The position numbers were made by a program, and so were the translations under genes. Below the pieces are notes generated by a model that ran no database searches, was not told the DNA's origin, and saw only the letters and a program-made list of their open reading frames with translations. From Clostridia bacterium (GTDB lineage Bacteria > Bacillota > Clostridia > Oscillospirales > CAG-272): 6,285 bases of DNA. Shown here piece by piece: positions 1 to 5,885 of this stretch (positions are counted from its first letter, which is position 1; each line of letters begins with the position of its first letter). The stretch covers positions 1 to 6,285 of the forward strand of contig JAFNVK010000116.1 of NCBI GenBank assembly GCA_017379815.1, read 5' to 3'.

Positions 1-7
1 AATAGTG

Positions 8-54
8 GGGGTTAACTTTAGCCTCCCTCCAGGAGGGAGCCTGACGTTAGTCCC
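8..54 (+). repeat. 47-nt imperfect palindrome (long hairpin)
   Basis: Bases 8-30 pair with 32-54 around base 31. Of 23 opposed positions, 18 are Watson-Crick, three are G-T (11/51, 12/50, 19/43) and two are mismatches (17/45, 22/40). The innermost eight positions (23-30 with 32-39) are perfect. The G-T positions would be G-U pairs in a + strand transcript but A-C mismatches in the opposite one, so the fold favours RNA read in the + direction. No T tract follows, so it is not a classic intrinsic terminator. It may be an intergenic palindromic repeat or the 3' end structure of a gene upstream of the window. Confidence 0.6.
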
Positions 55-58
55 ATTT

Positions 59-85
59 GGACGGGCGAACCGTGTTCGCCCGTCC
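59..85. repeat. Perfect 12-bp inverted repeat
   Basis: Bases 59-70 are the exact reverse complement of 74-85, with a three-base centre (cgt, 71-73). The arms are GC-rich. It lies four bases after the preceding palindrome and has no downstream T run. It is probably part of the same intergenic repeat cluster. A bidirectional terminator for the unseen upstream gene is possible but lacks the U tract. Confidence 0.6.
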
Positions 86-103
86 GTGCGCAACAACTCT
101 TCT

Positions 104-208
104 TCCTGCGAAGCAGGATTTCATCGCGGAGCGATTTCATCCACCGAAGGTGGATTTCTTCCGTCGGTGGGCACCGCCGACAGGATTTCATTGCGCGCGA
201 AGCGCGCT
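104..208. repeat. Chain of short hairpins joined by an ATTTCAT linker
   Basis: Five small palindromes follow one another: 104-118 (loop gaa), 123-135 (loop gga), 139-155 (loop gaa), an imperfect one at 161-184, and 193-207 (6-bp stem, loop gaa). Between them stands ATTTCAT (118-124, 134-140, 185-191) or ATTTCTT (154-160), whose ends also extend neighbouring stems. The stem sequences differ while the loops and linkers are kept, so this is a structural repeat rather than a simple tandem repeat. No reading frame here looks like a protein. The role is unknown; it could be an intergenic REP-like or BIME-like element. Confidence 0.6.
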
Positions 209-288
209 CCTCCCGCTCTTTTGCGAATATTTTGCGGAATTTTGCCTATATTTATAAGGAAAAAATGAAAAAAACTTGCAAAAAGGGG

Positions 289-317
289 TTGCAATGTGGG
301 AAAAAGTGTGATATACT
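289..317 (+). promoter_or_regulatory. Sigma-A (housekeeping) promoter of the rimP-nusA-infB operon
   Basis: The -35 box TTGCAA (289-294) and the -10 box TATACT (312-317) are separated by exactly 17 bp. TG at 309-310 gives an extended -10. The region just upstream (about 260-285) is A-rich and could act as an UP element. Transcription would start near 323-325, leaving a leader of about 120 nt before rimP. This is the only convincing promoter seen in the window, and the tight spacing of the genes suggests that it drives all of them. Confidence 0.75.
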
Positions 318-345
318 ATGCTACGGTAGAGTATAACGAAGTATG

Positions 346-379
346 GAGTGGGCTTTCACAAGACCCGCTCTTAATTTTT
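346..379 (+). terminator. Leader attenuator: terminator-like hairpin before rimP
   Basis: Bases 346-355 pair with 361-370. There are seven consecutive pairs (one G-U) at the base, one C-A mismatch (353/363), then two more pairs, and a loop of about five bases. The tract TTAATTTTT (371-379) follows directly. The hairpin is about 20 nt into the predicted transcript and more than 60 nt before the rimP start, so it ends no gene. In Bacillus subtilis the nusA operon is controlled by NusA-stimulated termination in its leader. The mismatch and the broken T tract fit a weak terminator of that kind. The regulatory role is inferred from position and shape. Confidence 0.6.
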
Positions 380-402
380 GGAAATCTCTAAAAAAGCGCT
401 CG

Positions 403-433
403 GCTTGCGGTCCTTCCGCCTCCGCGCGCAAGC
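403..433 (+). promoter_or_regulatory. Possible stem-loop just upstream of the rimP ribosome binding site
   Basis: GCTTGCG (403-409) is the reverse complement of CGCAAGC (427-433), enclosing a 17-nt loop. The stem ends exactly where the Shine-Dalgarno sequence begins (434). It could keep that site accessible or take part in leader folding. No alternative pairing with the 346-370 hairpin is obvious, so I do not call it an antiterminator. Confidence 0.3.
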
Positions 434-445
434 AAAGGAGTACTG

Positions 446-931
446 ATGATGAAAAAAAGCACCGGCGGCGTCGTTAAGGCGGTCCGCGCGATCGCAGAGC
501 CCCTCGCCGAGGAGCTTGGCTACTTCCTCTGGGACGTTGAATACGTCAAGGAGGGCGCCGATATGTACCTGCGCATCACCATCGATAGTGAGGAGGGCAT
601 TCAGATCGAGGACTGCGAAAAAATGCACCGCGCCATCGATCCCCTTCTGGATGAGGCCGACCCCATCGAGGGCGCCTATCACCTGGAGATCTCCTCCCCC
701 GGCATTGAGCGCGAGCTCAAGACCGATCTCCACATCGAGGCCTGCCTCGGTTGGGACGTGGAGGTCAGACTGTACGCTCCCGTCGACGGAGCAAAATCCT
801 TCTTCGGTGTCCTTGAGGGCATCGACGAGGAGAACAATATCGTCATTTCGCTCTCCGAGCGTGAGGAGGACGTCCGCCGCTTCCCGAGAAGCGCCGTGGC
901 CTCCCTGCGCACCCACTTCGACTTTGACTGA
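446..931 (+). CDS. rimP: Ribosome maturation factor RimP
   Basis: RimP (161 aa) binds the 30S subunit late in its assembly and helps the head region mature; it acts in the cytoplasm. The N-terminal alpha/beta domain (about 8-92) shows the family pattern: G-Y-F-L-W-D-V-E-Y at 25-33, YLRITID at 41-47, IEDCE at 54-58, and the hallmark LEISSPGIER at 80-89. The rest (about 95-161) matches the SH3-like C-terminal domain in length and in its beta-rich composition. Length is normal for the family. The ribosome binding site AAAGGAG (434-440) is 5 nt from the first ATG and 8 nt from the in-frame ATG at 449, so the second may be the true start, changing the protein by one residue. It is the first gene of the operon; nusA follows after 77 nt, the usual order in bacteria. 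Confidence 0.96.
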   Translation: MMKKSTGGVVKAVRAIAEPLAEELGYFLWDVEYVKEGADMYLRITIDSEEGIQIEDCEKMHRAIDPLLDEADPIEGAYHLEISSPGIERELKTDLHIEACLGWDVEVRLYAPVDGAKSFFGVLEGIDEENNIVISLSEREEDVRRFPRSAVASLRTHFDFD

Positions 932-1008
932 CCGCGCACCCGCAAAAGCAGAAAAACCCACGTATTTACATTCAGAGGACATAGAAAAACGAGAAAGGAT
1001 CATTCAAG

Positions 1009-2034
1009 ATGAACACCGAATTTTTTACCGCCCTTGATCTCCTGGAGAAGGAGAAGGGTATCCCCGCGGAGTACATGATCGAAAAGATCGAGGCCGCTCT
1101 GGTCTCTGCCTTTAAGAAGGAATACGGCAACAACACCAACGTCCGCGTTCTCATCGACCCCGCCAAAAAGGATGTCCGTGTTTATCAGCAGAAGGAGGTC
1201 GTCGAGGTGGTAGAGACCCCCGAGACGCAGATCTCCCTCGCCGATGCCAAGTGCATCGCAAAGAAGTATAAGATCGGCATGATCGTGGAGACCGAGGTCA
1301 AGACCAAGAACTTCCGCCGTCTCTCTGCCGCCGCCGCAAAGTCGGTCATCATTCAGGGCATTCGCGAGGGCGAGCGCCGCGTGATGCAGGAGGCTTACGA
1401 GAACAAGCACGAGGAGATCATCACCGCCACCGTCAGCAAGGTGGATCGCGAGACCGGCAACGTCATTCTCGAGACCGACACCAGCCGCGCCGTCCTGCTC
1501 CGCTCCGAGCAGATCCCCGGCGAGACCTTCTACGTCGGAGACAAGATCAAGGTCTTCGTTATGGAGGTCAACAAGGAGGCACGCGGACCTGTGGTCACGC
1601 TCTCCCGTATCCATCCCGGACTCGTCCGTCGGATGTTCGAGCTTGAGGTTCCCGAGATCGCCGACGGCATCGTGCTGGTCAAGGGCGTCTCGCGCGAGGC
1701 AGGCTCCAGAACCAAGATCGCCGTTTACTCCCGCGACGCGGACGTTGACGCCGTCGGTGCCTGCATCGGTACGCACGGTGCGCGTATCGCCGCCATCGTT
1801 GACGAGCTGCGCGGCGAGAAGGTGGACATCGTCCAGTACAGCGAGATCCCCGAGGAGTACGTTGCCGCCGCTCTCGCCCCCGCCGAGGTCCTTTCGGTCT
1901 CGCTCACGGGCGACCGCGCCTGCCGCGTACAGGTCAACCCCGATCAGCTTTCTCTTGCCATCGGCAAGGAGGGACAGAACGCACGACTTGCCGCGCGTCT
2001 GACCGGCTTTAAGATCGACATCAAGGCAGACTGA
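1009..2034 (+). CDS. nusA: Transcription termination/antitermination factor NusA
   Basis: NusA (341 aa) binds RNA polymerase and nascent RNA, promotes pausing and tunes intrinsic termination and antitermination. Visible domains: N-terminal polymerase-binding domain (about 1-125, with the MIEKIEAAL helix near 23-31); S1 domain (about 135-200, ending VVTLSR); KH1 (about 230-290, GxxG-type loop IGTHG at 253-257); KH2 (about 295-341, LAIGKEGQNARLAA at 316-329). The protein stops just after KH2, so the acidic C-terminal repeats of proteobacterial NusA are absent, as is normal in Bacillota. AAAGGA (994-999) lies 9 nt before the ATG. The gene follows rimP by 77 nt and precedes ylxR by 5 nt. NusA probably regulates its own operon through the leader hairpin at 346-379 (inference from Bacillus). 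Confidence 0.97.
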   Translation: MNTEFFTALDLLEKEKGIPAEYMIEKIEAALVSAFKKEYGNNTNVRVLIDPAKKDVRVYQQKEVVEVVETPETQISLADAKCIAKKYKIGMIVETEVKTKNFRRLSAAAAKSVIIQGIREGERRVMQEAYENKHEEIITATVSKVDRETGNVILETDTSRAVLLRSEQIPGETFYVGDKIKVFVMEVNKEARGPVVTLSRIHPGLVRRMFELEVPEIADGIVLVKGVSREAGSRTKIAVYSRDADVDAVGACIGTHGARIAAIVDELRGEKVDIVQYSEIPEEYVAAALAPAEVLSVSLTGDRACRVQVNPDQLSLAIGKEGQNARLAARLTGFKIDIKAD

Positions 2035-2039
2035 TCCGT

Positions 2040-2324
2040 ATGGAACAGCAAAAGAAGATCCGAAAGATCCCCATGCGGCAGTGCCTCGGCTGCAACGAGC
2101 ACAAGCCAAAGCAGGAGCTGCTCCGCGTGGTCCGATCCCCCGAGGGAGAGATCTCCCTCGACTTTACCGGAAAGAAATCCGGCCGCGGCGCCTACATCTG
2201 CCGCGACGTCAAGTGCCTGCGCCGTGCGCGCAAGAGCCGTCGGATCGAGCGCAATCTGGAGTGCGAGATTCCCGAGAGCGTTTACGACGTGATGGAGCAG
2301 GAGCTCAGCGCCTATGCGGAATGA
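2040..2324 (+). CDS. rnpM: YlxR/RnpM family RNA-binding protein (RNase P modulator)
   Basis: This 94-residue basic protein belongs to the YlxR (DUF448) family. The family pattern is clear: IPMRQCLGC at 10-18, K-x-E-L-L-R at 24-29, the core FTGKKSGRGAYIC at 42-54, and a second cysteine in the following VKCL. In B. subtilis the homologue, renamed RnpM, binds the RNase P RNA and dampens its activity; the same role here is by homology only. The start is 5 nt after the nusA stop, with only a weak AAGG (2023-2026) inside the nusA end, so translational coupling to nusA is likely. The next in-frame ATG (codon 12) would remove the conserved IPMRQC start. The 3' end overlaps ylxQ by 11 nt. Confidence 0.93.
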   Translation: MEQQKKIRKIPMRQCLGCNEHKPKQELLRVVRSPEGEISLDFTGKKSGRGAYICRDVKCLRRARKSRRIERNLECEIPESVYDVMEQELSAYAE

Positions 2325-2652
2325 CCGACTGCTTCACGCACTGGGTCTGTGCGCCAAGGCAGGCAGGCTGATCACGGGAACGCCCATGATCTGCGAGGCA
2401 ATGCGCACGGGCCGTCCCCGCGTCTATCTGGTCGCCGCGGCCTCGGATAACGCCGAGAACACCGCCAAGCGCCTGCGCGACCGCACGTCCTTTTACGGCG
2501 TACCCCTCACGCTGACCGCCTTTGACGGCGGCACGCTTTCGGACGCCGTGGGCAAGAGCGGACGCATCTCGGCCGTTGCCGTCACCGACGAGAATCTTGC
2601 CCGTCTGGTCGAGGGCGCGATCCGGGCAGCACAAGAACCGAATTTGCAATAA
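2314..2652 (+). CDS. ylxQ: YlxQ, L7Ae/L30e-family RNA-binding protein
   Basis: This 112-residue protein is a single-domain member of the L7Ae/L30e/S12e/Gadd45 family, whose members recognise kink-turn RNA. Visible family features are the N-terminal LLHALGLCAKAGRLITG (6-22), a VYLVAAASDNAENTAKR segment (37-53), the FYGVP turn (60-64), and AVGKSGRISAVAVTD (78-92), which corresponds to the conserved GK-x-x-x-x-A-V-x-D region. Its precise target in bacteria is not well established. The ATG lies inside the end of ylxR (11-nt overlap), and AGGAG (2299-2303) stands 10 nt upstream, so the two genes are probably translated in a coupled way. An 87-nt gap separates it from infB. Confidence 0.9.
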   Translation: MRNDRLLHALGLCAKAGRLITGTPMICEAMRTGRPRVYLVAAASDNAENTAKRLRDRTSFYGVPLTLTAFDGGTLSDAVGKSGRISAVAVTDENLARLVEGAIRAAQEPNLQ

Positions 2653-2655
2653 ACC

Positions 2656-2681
2656 GCACGCGCGGAGAGCGGACTCCGTGC
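2656..2681 (+). other. Bulged hairpin in the ylxQ-infB gap
   Basis: Bases 2663-2667 (CGGAG) pair with 2674-2678 (CTCCG) around a six-base loop. Outside a four-base bulge, GCA (2656-2658) pairs with TGC (2679-2681). An A-rich stretch follows rather than a T tract, so it is not a terminator. It could be an mRNA processing or stability element in front of infB, or chance pairing in GC-rich DNA. Confidence 0.25.
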
Positions 2682-2739
2682 AAAACGATTATGATATCCC
2701 GAGGCGGACTGCGGCCGCGTCGGAAGATCAGGAGGAAAT

Positions 2740-5700
2740 ATGGCTATCAATCAACAATTCAAGATCACAAAGCTTGCAAAGGACCTCGGCATGAAGAGCA
2801 AGGATCTCGTGGAGATCCTCGCCCAGAACGGCATCGAGGCCAAGACCACGCAAAAGGCGCTCGAGCCCGTGGAGTTCGACCTTTTGTTTGAACAACTGAC
2901 CAAGGAAAACCAGATCGTCAACATCGGCGACTATCTGGATGGGGTGAGCTATATTCCCTCCAAGATCAAAAAGACCGAAAAGCCCAAGGCCGAGGAAGCA
3001 CCCAAGGCCGAGGAGAAAAAGGCAGAGCCTGCTCCCGCTCCCGTAGCGGAAAAGAAGGAAGAGGCGCCTGCTGCCCCCGCCGCAGAGAAGAAGGCAGAAA
3101 AGCCTGCCGCTCCCGTGGCCGAAAAGAAGGAAGAGGCGCCCGCCGCTCCCGCCGCAGAGAAGAAGGCAGAAAAGCCTGCCGCTCCCGTAGCAGAAAAGAA
3201 GGCAGAACCCGCTCCTGCACCCGTTGCAGAGAAGAAGGCCGAGACGCCCGCATCTCCCGCAAGACCGCAGGCCCGTCAGCCCTATGCCGGAAATCCGTAC
3301 CGCCCGCAGCAGAACGGACTTTCGCAAAACCAGAACCAAGCCGCTCCCGGTGCGGCAGGCCGCGCTTCCGCTCCCTTTGCACAGGGAGGTGCACGCCAAG
3401 GCGGATTTTCTTCCCGCGCACCGCAGGGCAACGCACAGAACAACGGCTTTGCTCCCCGCGCACCGCAGGGCAACGCACAGAATGGCGGCTACGCTCCTCG
3501 CTCTCCGCAGGCAGGAGCACAGAATAACGGATACGCTCCCCGCTCTCCGCAGGGCGGATTTGCTCCCCGCGCACCGCAGGGCAACGCGCAGGGCGGATTT
3601 GCTCCTCGCGCACCGCAGGGCGGATTTGCACAGGGGCAGGGACGTACGCCGGGTGGATTTTCCCAGGGCCGTCCCGCAGGCGGTCAGCAGAGCCGTCCCC
3701 AGCAGAACCGCGGCGGACGCTTTGATCACGATAAGGGGGACTACACGCCCTCCGCACCGAGAGACACCTTCAAGGCGCAGCCCATCGTTCGCGGAGCATC
3801 CACGAACCTCAATCCCGACGGCACGCTGAAGGGGCCGCGCGTCATCGACACGCACACCTCCTCGGTGGATCTTTCCAAGTACGACGAGCGTCTGGACACC
3901 TTCGTGTCCGACCGTGACCCCCGCGCAATGCAGGGCGGCACGCAGAAGCTCAAGAAGCAGAATAACCAAGGCGGCCAGGGCGGAGCATTCGCGCCCAAGG
4001 CACAGATGGGTAAGAAGGGCAAGAACGGACGCCGCCAGGCAGGCGCCGCTCCCGCACCCGTCCTGACGGTAAAGCCCACCCACATCGAGCTGCCCGAGGA
4101 GATCGTGGTCGGCCAGCTGGCCTCCCGTCTCATGGTCACCGCAGGTGAGGTGGTCAAGAAGCTGATGCTCATGGGCGTTATGGCCACCGTCAACCAGATC
4201 ATCGATTACGACACCGCCGCCCTCATTGCCGACGAGTTTGGCGTCGAGGCAAGTCCCGAGGTCGTGGTCAGCATTGAGGAAAAGCTCTTCGACGAGGCAG
4301 AGGATGCCGAGGATCAGCTCCTGGAGCGCGCACCCGTCGTTTGCGTAATGGGTCACGTTGACCACGGTAAGACCTCCATTCTCGACGCCATTCGTAACAC
4401 GCACGTCACGGCAGGCGAGGCAGGCGGCATCACCCAGCACATCGGTGCATACCGCGTCAAGGCAAACGGCCGCGACCTGACCTTCCTGGATACCCCCGGC
4501 CACGCCGCATTCACCGCAATGCGTGCGCGCGGAGCAATGGCCACCGATATTGCGATCCTGGTCGTTGCCGCCGACGACGGCATCATGCCCCAGACGGTCG
4601 AGGCCATCAACCACGCCAAAGCCGCAGGCATCGACATCGTCGTTGCCATCAACAAAATGGATAAGCCCACCGCAAATCCCGACGCCGTCAAGCAGGAGCT
4701 GACCAAGTACGGTCTGGTTCCCGAGGAATGGGGCGGCGACGCGATCTGCGTTCCCGTTTCGGCGCTGACGCACCAGGGCATCGACGACCTGCTGGAGAGC
4801 GTTCTCCTGGTTGCCGACGTCAAGGAGCTCAAGGCCAACCCCAACCGCCGCGCCAAGGGTATCGTCATCGAGGCAAAGCTGGACCGCGGACGCGGACCTG
4901 TTGCCACGGTGCTGGTGCAGAACGGTACGCTGCACAGCGGTGACATCATCATCGCCGGCACGGCCGTGGGACGCGTGCGCTCCATGACCGACCACACCGG
5001 CAAGAGCCTCAAGGAGGCCGCTCCCTCGGTTCCCGTAGAGATCACGGGTCTTGCAGAGGTTCCCTCCGCAGGCGACGAGTTCCAGGCGGTCGAGGACGAG
5101 AGAATGGCAAGAACGCTTGCCGACCAGCGCCGCGAGAAGGCCAAGGAGGATAACTTCAAGGCCAACGCCAGAGCAAACCTCAACGATCTGTTTGCCCAGA
5201 TCTCGGACGGCGTCAAGGATCTCAACATCATCGTCAAGGCAGACGTGGACGGCTCTGTGGAGGCAGTCAAGGCGTCTCTCCTCAAGCTTTCCAACGAGGA
5301 GGTCAAGGTCCGCGTGATCCACGCGGCGGCAGGCGGAATTACCGAGGGTGACGTCACCTTCGCGGCAGCCTCCAACGCCATCATCGTCGGCTTCAACGTC
5401 CGTCCCGACAAGAGCGCGCTCGATTCGGCCGAGAGACAGAACGTAGACGTTCGCACCTACCGCGTCATTTACGAGTGCATCGAGGAGATCGAGGCCGCCA
5501 TGAAGGGTATGCTCGCGCCCAAGTTCCGCGAGAACCTTCTGGGTCACGCCGAGGTGCGCCAGACCATTCACGTGCCCAACGTCGGCACCATCGCAGGCTC
5601 CTATATTCAGGACGGCAAGGTCACCCGTCAGTCGCAGATCCGCGTGGTGCGCGACGGCGTTGTGATCTTCGAGGATAAGATCTCCTCGCTCAAGAGATTC

Positions 5701-5823
5701 AAGGACGATGCCAAGGAAGTGGCCAGCGGCTACGAGTGCGGTATCGGTCTGGAGAAGTTCAACGACATCAAGGTCGGCGATATCCTTGAGGCCTTCATCA
5801 TGGAGCAGATCCAGCCGGAATAA
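2740..5823 (+). CDS. infB: Translation initiation factor IF-2
   Basis: IF-2 is the GTPase that places fMet-tRNA on the 30S subunit and promotes 50S joining. At 1027 aa it is long (E. coli 890, B. subtilis 716), and the excess lies in the linker. Order: first IF2_N domain (about 1-55); disordered linker (about 64-440) with two repeat arrays; second IF2_N domain (about 446-505); GTPase domain with G1 GHVDHGKT (538-545), G2 GGITQHIGAY (562-571), G3 DTPGH (584-588), G4 NKMD (638-641) and G5 SAL (674-676); domain II (about 703-800); domain III (about 814-895, with VKADVDGSVEA); and the C-terminal initiator-tRNA-binding domain (about 905-1027), with the conserved YECGIG at 998-1003. All GTPase motifs are intact, so it should be active. 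AGGAGG (2730-2735) is only 4 nt before the ATG, but this start keeps the whole IF2_N domain. A shorter isoform from an internal start, as in E. coli, cannot be judged. Confidence 0.98.
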   Translation: MAINQQFKITKLAKDLGMKSKDLVEILAQNGIEAKTTQKALEPVEFDLLFEQLTKENQIVNIGDYLDGVSYIPSKIKKTEKPKAEEAPKAEEKKAEPAPAPVAEKKEEAPAAPAAEKKAEKPAAPVAEKKEEAPAAPAAEKKAEKPAAPVAEKKAEPAPAPVAEKKAETPASPARPQARQPYAGNPYRPQQNGLSQNQNQAAPGAAGRASAPFAQGGARQGGFSSRAPQGNAQNNGFAPRAPQGNAQNGGYAPRSPQAGAQNNGYAPRSPQGGFAPRAPQGNAQGGFAPRAPQGGFAQGQGRTPGGFSQGRPAGGQQSRPQQNRGGRFDHDKGDYTPSAPRDTFKAQPIVRGASTNLNPDGTLKGPRVIDTHTSSVDLSKYDERLDTFVSDRDPRAMQGGTQKLKKQNNQGGQGGAFAPKAQMGKKGKNGRRQAGAAPAPVLTVKPTHIELPEEIVVGQLASRLMVTAGEVVKKLMLMGVMATVNQIIDYDTAALIADEFGVEASPEVVVSIEEKLFDEAEDAEDQLLERAPVVCVMGHVDHGKTSILDAIRNTHVTAGEAGGITQHIGAYRVKANGRDLTFLDTPGHAAFTAMRARGAMATDIAILVVAADDGIMPQTVEAINHAKAAGIDIVVAINKMDKPTANPDAVKQELTKYGLVPEEWGGDAICVPVSALTHQGIDDLLESVLLVADVKELKANPNRRAKGIVIEAKLDRGRGPVATVLVQNGTLHSGDIIIAGTAVGRVRSMTDHTGKSLKEAAPSVPVEITGLAEVPSAGDEFQAVEDERMARTLADQRREKAKEDNFKANARANLNDLFAQISDGVKDLNIIVKADVDGSVEAVKASLLKLSNEEVKVRVIHAAAGGITEGDVTFAAASNAIIVGFNVRPDKSALDSAERQNVDVRTYRVIYECIEEIEAAMKGMLAPKFRENLLGHAEVRQTIHVPNVGTIAGSYIQDGKVTRQSQIRVVRDGVVIFEDKISSLKRFKDDAKEVASGYECGIGLEKFNDIKVGDILEAFIMEQIQPE
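3007..3258 (+). repeat. Seven tandem 36-bp repeats inside infB (12-residue Ala/Pro/Lys/Glu units)
   Basis: Codons 90-173 are seven consecutive 12-residue units of the type (V/A)AEKK(E/A)Ex-P-A-(A/P)-P. Within them a 72-bp double unit is duplicated: 3043-3114 and 3115-3186 differ at only five bases, all synonymous, and their second halves (36 bp) are identical. The unit alternates a charged KK/EE segment with an Ala-Pro segment. It is expected to be an extended, disordered spacer between the first IF2_N domain and the rest of IF-2. Array length may vary between strains by slippage or recombination. Confidence 0.9.
3403..3681 (+). repeat. Gly-aromatic/Arg-Pro-Gln repeat array inside infB
   Basis: Codons 222-314 are about eight degenerate units that each begin with G-F or G-Y. 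Most continue as A-P-R-(A/S)-P-Q-G, often with N-A-Q-N-N or a shorter tail. Unit length is 14 residues in the first three, then 9, 13, 9, 11 and 9. The segment is rich in Gly, Gln, Asn, Pro and Arg and regularly spaced Phe/Tyr. It contains no acidic residues and no lysine, in sharp contrast to the preceding Lys/Glu array. It is predicted to be disordered and positively charged, so RNA contact is plausible but unproven. Confidence 0.85.
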
Positions 5824-5870
5824 GACCGAAAACACAACAGTAAGGAACACAAAAAGAACGGAAGCCCGGA

Positions 5871-5877
5871 AAGGAGG
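5871..5877 (+). promoter_or_regulatory. Ribosome binding site that fixes the Nudix gene start
   Basis: AAGGAGG, a near-perfect match to the 16S anti-Shine-Dalgarno complement, ends 8 nt before the ATG at 5886. It is the strongest site in the window. It supports the reading of an uninterrupted gene that continues beyond the window end. Confidence 0.8.
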
Positions 5878-5885
5878 GAGAACCG

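Noticed and set aside
105..207. Possible CRISPR-like array
   Set aside because: Units are about 15-25 nt, the constant part is only 7 nt plus the loop, and the variable parts are self-complementary stems rather than spacers.
5..268. Short + strand open frames across the upstream region (87 and 66 codons)
   Set aside because: They read through palindromes and linkers, have no ribosome binding site at their start, and the peptide pattern simply follows the repeat structure.
371..1003. A minus-strand frame of 210 codons opposite rimP
   Set aside because: It mirrors rimP codons and covers the operon leader; there is no family resemblance.
1000..2109. A minus-strand frame of 369 codons opposite nusA
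   Set aside because: Same codon-mirror effect; the + strand has all NusA domains, and the antisense protein resembles no family I know.
2644..2695. Possible internal promoter before infB (TTGCAA at 2644, TATGAT at 2690)
   Set aside because: The two boxes are 40 bp apart and no acceptable -35 lies 16-18 bp before TATGAT; there is no TG extension.
2711..2718. Eight-base palindrome GCGGCCGC in the ylxQ-infB gap
   Set aside because: It matches a common restriction site and is readily expected by chance in GC-rich DNA; no further symmetry supports an operator.
2728..5850. An open frame of about 1,040 codons on the minus strand opposite infB
   Set aside because: It is codon-aligned with infB and exists only because infB lacks TTA, CTA and TCA. 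Its translation is low-complexity Leu/Gly/Cys/Arg sequence with no recognisable domain, while the + strand encodes an intact IF-2.
5824..5885. Possible terminator after infB
   Set aside because: The gap is A-rich and holds no stem followed by a T tract; it reads as a leader for the next gene's ribosome binding site.
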